Assembly: GCF_900104965.1 (NCBI RefSeq)
Contig: NZ_LT629757.1
Coordinates: 310,001-374,000 of the forward strand
DNA length: 64,000 nucleotides
From: Nocardioides scoriae
GTDB taxonomy: Bacteria > Actinomycetota > Actinomycetes > Propionibacteriales > Nocardioidaceae
Direction: 5' to 3'
Part shown: positions 57,972-64,000 of the stretch, one piece after another
Layout: every line of letters begins with the position of its first letter
How positions within the stretch are numbered: position 1 is the first letter of the stretch
Notes under the pieces: model-generated
What the model saw: the letters and a program-made list of their open reading frames with translations, nothing else
Told to the model about the DNA's origin: nothing
Database searches by the model: none
Position numbers and translations under genes: made by a program

Positions 57972-59916
57972 AGCTGAAGGTCGACCCGCCCCCCGGGTTG
58001 CGGCGAGCGGCCATGGTGCCGCCGTGCAGCGCCACGATCCGTCGCGTGAGCGCGAGCCCGAGGCCGGTGCCCTGCGAGCGGCCCGCCACCGGGCCGGTGT
58101 GGAACTCCTCGAAGATCAGCTCCTCCTGACCCTCGGGGATGCCGACTCCGGCGTCGACCACCTCGACCCGCACCCAGCCGGGCTCCTCGTCGTCGCGGGA
58201 GACCACCCGCACCTCCGGCACCTGGCCGGGGGCGGTGTACTTCACGGCGTTGTCGACCAGGTTGTCGAGCAGCTGGCGCAGCAGCCCCGCGTCGCCGCGC
58301 ACCCGGTGGGCGAGGTCGAGGGTGATCCGGGGCTCCTCGTCGAGCGAGCTGTGGGAGCGGCGGCTCTCGACCAGCGAGGCCACCAGGGCGTGCAGCTCGA
58401 CGGGCTCGGGCCGCAGCCGGCCCTCCTGGACGACGGTGTAGTTGAGCCAGTCCTCGATGACCTGGCGCATCCGGCTGCTGGCCTCGCGGGCGCGCACCAG
58501 GGAGGCCTCGGACTCCTCGGCCGACGACTCGTCGTCCTCGGCGACCTCGAGCCAGCCGTCGAGCACCGTCAGCGGGCCGCGCAGGTCGTGGGCGACCATG
58601 CCGGCGAAGTTGGTCAGCTCGCGCAGCCGCGCCCGCTGGGCGGTGACGTCGTGCAGCAGCAGCACCCGCGGGTCGTCCTCGTCACCGGTGGTCGGCAGCG
58701 CCTTGGCGGTGATCGCCAGCACCCGGGCCCCGGCGCCGTGGCCGACGCGGACCTCGACCACCTCCGGGGGCGCGTCGCCGCTGCCGAAGAGCCGGCGCAG
58801 CTCGTCGTCGGTGAGCGGCCGGCCGTCGGGGCCCGCCACGGCGAAGGTCTCGCTCCACGACACCCCGGCGCCGTGGGGGACCGGCCGTCCGAGCAGGGTG
58901 CGGGTGGCGGTGTTGTGGGTCTGCACCGCGCCGTCGGCGACGACCATGACGCCGTCGTTCATCGCGTCCAGCACGGTCTCGAGCAGCTGCCGGCGCGACT
59001 CCGACTCGCGACCCTGGTGGTCGAGCTCGGCGATGAGGCGGGCGCGCTGCTCGCGCATCAGGGCCAGCAGCAGCGCGAAGGCGGTGCTGGCGATGACGAG
59101 CAGGTCGACGATCGAGGCGGCCGGCAGCAGGCCGCCGTACCCGAACTGGTTCTGGGGCAGGTAGGTCATGCCGGCCGCGACCAGGCTGACGTAGAGCACC
59201 AGGTACGCCGTGCCGCGCAGCGTCAGCGTCATCCCGCCCCACACGCACGGGACGATGAGCAGCCACGACAGCGGCAACGACGGGTCGTGGTAGGTCCCCA
59301 CCACGCACAGCACGGTCACCGCGGCCAGGGCCACCCGGTTGGGCCAGGAGCTGGGCCGCAGCACCTCGGGGCGGCGGGTGTGCAGCAGCACGGTGAAGAT
59401 GACGGCGGCGCCGAAGCAGAACACCGTCGAGCGCAGCACCCACCACAGCAGCACCTCGGAGGCCACCTCGTCGACGGCGAGGCGGGGGTAGCCGCCCAGC
59501 AGCCCGACCACGAGGGCCGACCCGGCCGCCGAGAGCAGCATGGCCCCGACGTCGAGGGCGTGCTCGGGCGCGAACCCGGGGCGACCGCGCAGCCGCCGGT
59601 AGGCCAGGAGCATCAGCAGCGACTGCACCACGGCCATCACGCCCAGCCACAGCGCGGCGAGCGGGCCGGAGCCGAGGAGCACGGCGGTGACCACGACGAC
59701 CGCGACCATGGCCGCCAGCACCGCGGCCAGCACCGCGCGGCGTACCCACCACACGGTCGTGAGCAGCACGAAGCCGGTGCCGCCGACCGGCCAGACCTCG
59801 GCGATCCGCGGGTCGACCTCGAAGCTGTCGAGACCGACGTAGGGGCTCACCAGGAACACGCACGCCACGAAGGCGATCGTGGCCCCCCTGACGGGCGGCT
59901 CGGTGCTGACCCGCAT
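57952..59916 (-). CDS. membrane sensor histidine kinase
   Basis: A 654-residue kinase. Residues 10-300 hold about eight membrane helices in a MASE1-like sensor. A PAS-like segment follows (LLETVLDAMNDGVMVVADGA). HisKA has the phosphoacceptor His in FAGMVAHDLRGPLTVLDGWL, and the ATPase domain has N box QLLDNLVDNAVKYTAPGQ, G1 VVDAGVGIP and G2 GTGLGLALTRRI. ATG 59916 has GGGGCGAGG upstream; a longer in-frame ATG at 60018 is less likely. No response regulator gene lies in the window, so it is an orphan here. Confidence 0.9.
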   Translation of the reverse strand: MRVSTEPPVRGATIAFVACVFLVSPYVGLDSFEVDPRIAEVWPVGGTGFVLLTTVWWVRRAVLAAVLAAMVAVVVVTAVLLGSGPLAALWLGVMAVVQSLLMLLAYRRLRGRPGFAPEHALDVGAMLLSAAGSALVVGLLGGYPRLAVDEVASEVLLWWVLRSTVFCFGAAVIFTVLLHTRRPEVLRPSSWPNRVALAAVTVLCVVGTYHDPSLPLSWLLIVPCVWGGMTLTLRGTAYLVLYVSLVAAGMTYLPQNQFGYGGLLPAASIVDLLVIASTAFALLLALMREQRARLIAELDHQGRESESRRQLLETVLDAMNDGVMVVADGAVQTHNTATRTLLGRPVPHGAGVSWSETFAVAGPDGRPLTDDELRRLFGSGDAPPEVVEVRVGHGAGARVLAITAKALPTTGDEDDPRVLLLHDVTAQRARLRELTNFAGMVAHDLRGPLTVLDGWLEVAEDDESSAEESEASLVRAREASSRMRQVIEDWLNYTVVQEGRLRPEPVELHALVASLVESRRSHSSLDEEPRITLDLAHRVRGDAGLLRQLLDNLVDNAVKYTAPGQVPEVRVVSRDDEEPGWVRVEVVDAGVGIPEGQEELIFEEFHTGPVAGRSQGTGLGLALTRRIVALHGGTMAARRNPGGGSTFSFTVPAG

Positions 59917-60038
59917 GTCCTCGCCCCCTGGCGTCCGTGCCTCCGGCTCCGGGAAGCGTAGGGCACACCGGTCGGTCCACTGGCCCGGTTCACTAGGATG
60001 GACCCACGACCTCCCCACCTTGACCGAGAGGCCGCTCG

Positions 60039-62936
60039 TTGCTGTTGATCGTCGTCGCCCACGTCCTCGCTGCCGCGACGGCCCCGGTGCTCGTCCGCGC
60101 GCTCGGACGGCGTGCCTTCCTGGCCCTGGCCCTGGTGCCCCTGGCGACCACGGTCTGGGCGCTGCTCCAGACCGGACGGGTGCTCGACGGCGAGACCCTC
60201 ACCCAGACGGTGCGCTGGGTGCCCGGGCTCGGGATCGAGCTGGCCTTCGCGATGGGCGCGCTGCAGTGGCTGATGGTGCTCGTCGTGGCCGGCATCGGCG
60301 TGCTGGTGATGGCCTACTGCACGTGGTACTTCACCGACGACAGCGCGCTGGCGGGGTTCACCAGCTGGTTCACCGCGTTCGTCGGCGCGATGCTCGGCCT
60401 GGTCCTGGCCGACGACCTGCTGGTGCTGTTCGTGTTCTGGGAGCTCACCACCATCTTCTCGTTCCTGCTGATCGGGTTCGACCCGACCAAGCGGGCCTCG
60501 CGTCTCGCCGCCATGGAGGCGCTGGTCGTCACCACCCTGGGCGGCCTGGCGATGTTCGTCGGCATGCTGGTGCTGGGCCAGCAGGCCGGCACCTCGCGGA
60601 TCACCGAGATCCTGGCGGACCCGCCCACGGGCACGGCCACGACGGTCGCGGTCGCGCTGCTGCTCGTCGGGGCGCTCAGCAAGTCGGCCCAGGTCCCCTT
60701 CCACTTCTGGCTCCCCGGGGCGATGGCCGCGCCGACGCCGGTCAGCGCCTACCTGCACGCGGCCTCGATGGTGAAGGCCGGCCTCTACCTCGTGGCCCTG
60801 CTCGCCCCCGCCTTCTCCGACGTGCCCGGCTGGCACCTGGTGCTGCTGGGGCTCGGCACCACGACCATGGTCGTCGGTGGCTGGCGCGCGCTGCGCCAGA
60901 TCGACATCAAGCTGATGCTCGCCTACGGCACCGTCAGCCAGCTCGGCTTCCTCATGGTCGTGCTCTCGATCGGCAGCCGCACCGGCGCGCTGGCGGGGAT
61001 GGCCATGCTGCTGGCCCACGCCCTGTTCAAGGCGACGCTGTTCCTCGTGGTCGGGATCGTCGACCGGCTCACCGGCACCCGCGACGTCCACCAGCTCTCC
61101 GGCGTCGGGCGCCGCCTGCCCGTCGTGGCCGTGGCGGCCGCGGTCGCCGGGGCGTCGATGGCGGGCCTGCCGCCGCTGCTCGGCTTCGTGGGCAAGGAGA
61201 CGGTCTGGGCGGCGCTGCTCGAGGTCGCCCACGGCGAGACCCCGGGCGTGCCCGGCTGGGCCGGGTGGCTCGTGGTGGCCGGCCTGGTCGCGGGCTCCAC
61301 GCTCACCGTCGGCTACACCGCCCGGTTCTGGTGGGGCGCCTTCGCCTCCAAGCCGGGCGTCGCACCCACCCCCGTGCGTCCGCTCGCCCCGCCCTTCGCC
61401 GCGGCCCCGGTGCTGCTGGCCGGGCTCACCCTGGTGCTGGGCTTCGCGGGCGCAGCGCTCACCGCGGCCCTGGTGCCGTACGCCGACCAGCTGCCGGCCG
61501 GCGGCCACGAGGAGTACCTCGCGCTGTGGCACGGCCTCGAGCTCCCGCTGCTGCTCTCGGGCATCACCGTCGTGGCCGGCGCAGCGGTGTTCTGGCTGCG
61601 CGAGCCGCTGTGCCGCTTCCAGGCGCGGGTGGCCAGTCCGGTCGGGGCGGAGCGGATCTACCGCTGGGGGATGCGCGCGCTCGACCGCTCGGCCGTCGAG
61701 GTCACCGGCAGCTTCCAGCGCGGCTCGGTCTCGGCGTACCTGGCCGTGATCCTCAGCGTCGTGCTGGTGCTGCCGGGCGGGGCGCTGCTGCTCGCGCTCG
61801 CCGACGGCGGGACCGGCCGGCTCGACGTCGTCTGGTGGGACCGGGCCGGCCAGCCGGTCGTGGCCCTGGTGATGGTCGCCGCCGCGGTGATGACGGTGCG
61901 CTCGCGGCGCCGGCTGCGCGCGGTCGTGCTGGCCGGCATCAGCGGCTACGGCTGCGCCCTGATGTTCCTGCTCCACGGAGCCCCCGACATCGCGCTGACG
62001 CAGGTGCTGGTCGAGACGGTCAGCCTGGTCGTGTTCGTCCTGGTGCTGCGCCGGCTGCCCGACTACTTCACCGACAAGCCGCTGCGCCTGACCCGCTACT
62101 GGCGGATGGCGCTGGCCAGCCTGGTCGGCCTCGCGGTGGGCGGGTTCGTGCTGGTCGCGGGCAACGCCCGCACCGCGACGCCGATCTCGGAGGCGTTCCC
62201 GCTGCGGGCCTACCTCGAGGGCTACGGCCGCAACGTGGTCAACGTGACCCTGGTCGACATCCGGGCGTGGGACACCTTCGGGGAGATCTCGGTGCTGGTG
62301 GCCGCCGCGACCGGGGTGGCGAGCCTGATCTTCCTCGACTCCCGGTCCTCGGGCATCCGACGGGTCCACGAGATCCCCTTCCCCGAGGGCGTCGAGAAGC
62401 AGCCGACGACCCCGGGCCGGCGGGTCTGGCTGCCCGGTCCCCGCACCTTGAGCCCCGACCGCCGCTCGATCATCTTCGAGGTGGTGACGCGGCTGGTCTT
62501 CCACACCGTGGTGGTGTTCTCGGTCTACCTCCTCGTCGCCGGCCACAACCTGCCCGGCGGCGGCTTCGCGGCCGGCATGGTGACCGGGCTCGCGCTGATG
62601 GTGCGCTACCTCGCAGGTGGTCGCTACGAGCTCGACGAGGCCGCCCCGGTGGACGCGGGTGTGCTCATCGGCACCGGCCTGTTCGTCGCCGCGCTCTCCG
62701 GGCTCGGGCCGATGGCCTTCGGCGGGTCGGTGCTGCAGACCGCCGACGTCTACGTCGGGCTGCCGCTGCTGGGCGAGGTGCACCTGGTGTCCTCGGTCGG
62801 GTTCGACATCGGCGTCTACCTCGTGGTCGTCGGCCTGGTGCTCGACCTGCTGCGCACCTTCGGGTCGCGGCTGGACCGCCAGATCCTCAGGGCCGAGCGC
62901 GAGCGCACGACCGAGCAGGAGCTGAGCCGCGGATGA
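60039..62936 (+). CDS. mnhA: Na+/H+ antiporter subunit A (MrpA/MnhA) fused to an MrpB domain
   Basis: A 965-residue membrane protein. Residues 1-about 750 form the MrpA part with NuoL-like antiporter helices (AYCTWYFTDDSAL, FWELTTIFSFLLIGFDPTKR, PAPTPVSAYLHAASMVKAGL-like, LAYGTVSQLGFLMVV). The last 150 residues (FEVVTRLVFHTVVVFSVYLL, GHNLPGGGFAAGMVTGLALM, VGFDIGVYLVVVGLVLDLLR) match MrpB, so A and B are fused. The start is TTG with GAGAGG upstream. The complex exports Na+ against H+ influx for pH and sodium tolerance. Confidence 0.92.
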   Translation: MLLIVVAHVLAAATAPVLVRALGRRAFLALALVPLATTVWALLQTGRVLDGETLTQTVRWVPGLGIELAFAMGALQWLMVLVVAGIGVLVMAYCTWYFTDDSALAGFTSWFTAFVGAMLGLVLADDLLVLFVFWELTTIFSFLLIGFDPTKRASRLAAMEALVVTTLGGLAMFVGMLVLGQQAGTSRITEILADPPTGTATTVAVALLLVGALSKSAQVPFHFWLPGAMAAPTPVSAYLHAASMVKAGLYLVALLAPAFSDVPGWHLVLLGLGTTTMVVGGWRALRQIDIKLMLAYGTVSQLGFLMVVLSIGSRTGALAGMAMLLAHALFKATLFLVVGIVDRLTGTRDVHQLSGVGRRLPVVAVAAAVAGASMAGLPPLLGFVGKETVWAALLEVAHGETPGVPGWAGWLVVAGLVAGSTLTVGYTARFWWGAFASKPGVAPTPVRPLAPPFAAAPVLLAGLTLVLGFAGAALTAALVPYADQLPAGGHEEYLALWHGLELPLLLSGITVVAGAAVFWLREPLCRFQARVASPVGAERIYRWGMRALDRSAVEVTGSFQRGSVSAYLAVILSVVLVLPGGALLLALADGGTGRLDVVWWDRAGQPVVALVMVAAAVMTVRSRRRLRAVVLAGISGYGCALMFLLHGAPDIALTQVLVETVSLVVFVLVLRRLPDYFTDKPLRLTRYWRMALASLVGLAVGGFVLVAGNARTATPISEAFPLRAYLEGYGRNVVNVTLVDIRAWDTFGEISVLVAAATGVASLIFLDSRSSGIRRVHEIPFPEGVEKQPTTPGRRVWLPGPRTLSPDRRSIIFEVVTRLVFHTVVVFSVYLLVAGHNLPGGGFAAGMVTGLALMVRYLAGGRYELDEAAPVDAGVLIGTGLFVAALSGLGPMAFGGSVLQTADVYVGLPLLGEVHLVSSVGFDIGVYLVVVGLVLDLLRTFGSRLDRQILRAERERTTEQELSRG

Positions 62937-63370
62937 CCGTCAACCTCACCCTCGTGGTCACCTGCATGGTGCTGACCGGCTGCGGGGTCTACCTGCTGCT
63001 CGAGCGCAGCCTGACCCGGGTGCTGGTGGGCCTGGTCGTGCTGAGCAACGGCATCAACCTGATGTTCCTCGCGGCCGGCGGGGGCGCCGGCGACTCGCCG
63101 TTCTACGGCACCGCGGACCCCGGCGACACCTCCGACCCGCTGCCGCAGGCGCTGGTGCTGACGGCCATCGTGATCACGCTCGGCACCATCGCCTTCCTGC
63201 TGGCCATGGCCCACCGGCTGTGGCAGCTGCACGGCCACGACGACGTCCAGGACGACGTCGAGGACGCCAACATCCGCCGGCTCGCCATCGACGACGCCAC
63301 CTCGGAGAGCTTCGGCCTCAGCACCGACGGCCAGGACGAGGACGACCCCGAGGAGGACGAGGGCCGATGA
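62933..63370 (+). CDS. mnhC: Na+/H+ antiporter subunit C (MrpC/MnhC)
   Basis: A 145-residue NuoK-like protein with three membrane helices (LTLVVTCMVLTGCGVYLLLE, VLVGLVVLSNGINLMFLAAG and ALVLTAIVITLGTIAFLLAM) and an acidic tail of about 45 residues. ATGA overlaps link it to the subunits on both sides. Confidence 0.92.
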   Translation: MTVNLTLVVTCMVLTGCGVYLLLERSLTRVLVGLVVLSNGINLMFLAAGGGAGDSPFYGTADPGDTSDPLPQALVLTAIVITLGTIAFLLAMAHRLWQLHGHDDVQDDVEDANIRRLAIDDATSESFGLSTDGQDEDDPEEDEGR

Positions 63371-64000
63371 ACAGCCTCGTGCCGCTGCCCGTCATCCTGC
63401 CCCTGCTCGGGACGGGCGCCACCTTGATGCTCTCGCGCTACCCGCGCGCCCAGCGGCTGGTCAGCATCGCGGTGCTGACCGCGGTCGTGGTGGTTGCCGC
63501 GCTGCTGCTCGTGGCTGCCGACCAGCAGGGCCCGCAGGTCGTGTGGCTCGGCGGCTGGGAGGGCCTGGGCATCGTCCTCGTGGCCGACCGCCTGGCCGCG
63601 CTGATGCTGCTCGTCTCCTCGGTCGTCACGCTCGCGGTGCTGCTCTACTCCGTCGGGCAGGGCATCACGGGGGAGGAGAAGGAGGCCCCGGTCTCGATCT
63701 ACCACCCGACCTTCCTCACCCTGGTGGCCGGCGTCTCCAACGCCTTCCTCGCCGGCGACCTGTTCAACCTGTTCGTCAGCTTCGAGATGCTGCTGTTCTC
63801 CAGCTACGTGCTGCTCACGCTCGGGGGCACGGCCGCCCGGGTGCGCGCCGGCACCATCTACGTCGTGGTCAACGTGACCTCCTCGATGCTGTTCCTCATC
63901 ACCATCGCGACGACGTACGCCGCCCTCGGCACCCTCAACCTGGCCCAGATCTCGCAGCGCGTGGCCGAGCTGCCCGACTCCGTCGCGCTGGTGCTGCAGC
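63367..64000 (+). CDS. mnhD: Na+/H+ antiporter subunit D (MrpD/MnhD), 5' part
   Basis: The gene starts in an ATGA overlap with mnhC and runs off the window after 211 codons. The translation (MNSLVPLPVILPLLGTGATL, LAGDLFNLFVSFEMLLFSSY, VNVTSSMLFLITIATTYAAL) is a NuoN/MrpD-type antiporter subunit with multiple membrane helices. It shows that the Mrp operon continues beyond the window, where subunits E-G are expected. Confidence 0.9.
   Translation, partial: MNSLVPLPVILPLLGTGATLMLSRYPRAQRLVSIAVLTAVVVVAALLLVAADQQGPQVVWLGGWEGLGIVLVADRLAALMLLVSSVVTLAVLLYSVGQGITGEEKEAPVSIYHPTFLTLVAGVSNAFLAGDLFNLFVSFEMLLFSSYVLLTLGGTAARVRAGTIYVVVNVTSSMLFLITIATTYAALGTLNLAQISQRVAELPDSVALVLQ

Overview
The window is a very GC-rich, densely coded chromosome segment from an actinobacterium. 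The gene set (EttA, paired ClpP1/ClpP2 with ClpX, a DUF5130-type gene, PepN, an Rv2466c-type DsbA protein, Mrp antiporter genes), frequent GTG/TTG starts and many leaderless -10 boxes fit a Nocardioides-like member of the Propionibacteriales. The genus is inferred from style and gene content only.

Layout. 1-1060: 3' end of adenosine deaminase and a small convergent hypothetical gene. 1087-6560: a compact 5.4-kb genomic island in a tRNA-Arg(UCU) gene, bounded by a 45-bp direct repeat of the tRNA 3' half. It is visibly less GC-rich in its right half. It holds small HTH/Xis-like genes, a HEPN-like protein, a frameshifted double-HTH gene, a three-gene module with ATGA/GTGA stop-start overlaps and a putative winged-helix protein, but no integrase. 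This is the least ordinary part of the window. 6690-25250: protein kinase, Xaa-Pro aminopeptidase, PrsW-like protease, two dynamin-like GTPases, an SSB, a divergent PNPOx-like/MocR pair, EttA, MarR, thiolase, thioesterase, truncated globin, a large membrane protein and MscS. 25306-50242: a block in almost the same gene order as Mycobacterium tuberculosis Rv2468c-Rv2445c (DUF5130, pepN, DsbA-like, rpiB, nei, tig, clpP1, clpP2, clpX, valS, folC, DUF4233, ndk), interrupted by GPP34, metG, esterase, cardiolipin synthase, LOR-like protein, PP2C phosphatase, two tRNAs and a lipase. 50346-57971: amidase, then the cell-elongation operon mreB-mreC-mreD-PBP2-rodA. 57952-64000: a histidine kinase and the start of a Mrp Na+/H+ antiporter operon (A/B fusion, C, D cut by the window end).

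Most chromosomal genes are housekeeping: protein quality control (trigger factor, ClpXP, PepN), translation (MetRS, ValRS, EttA, tRNAs), folate and nucleotide metabolism (FolC, Ndk, adenosine deaminase) and lateral wall growth (Mre/PBP2/RodA). A promoter signature recurs across the window: a TAnnnT hexamer ending 6-8 nt before the start codon with no Shine-Dalgarno sequence, as expected for leaderless mRNAs. It also marks three island genes and was used to choose several starts. I saw no CRISPR array, no insertion sequence and no gene-free stretch longer than about 300 bases.
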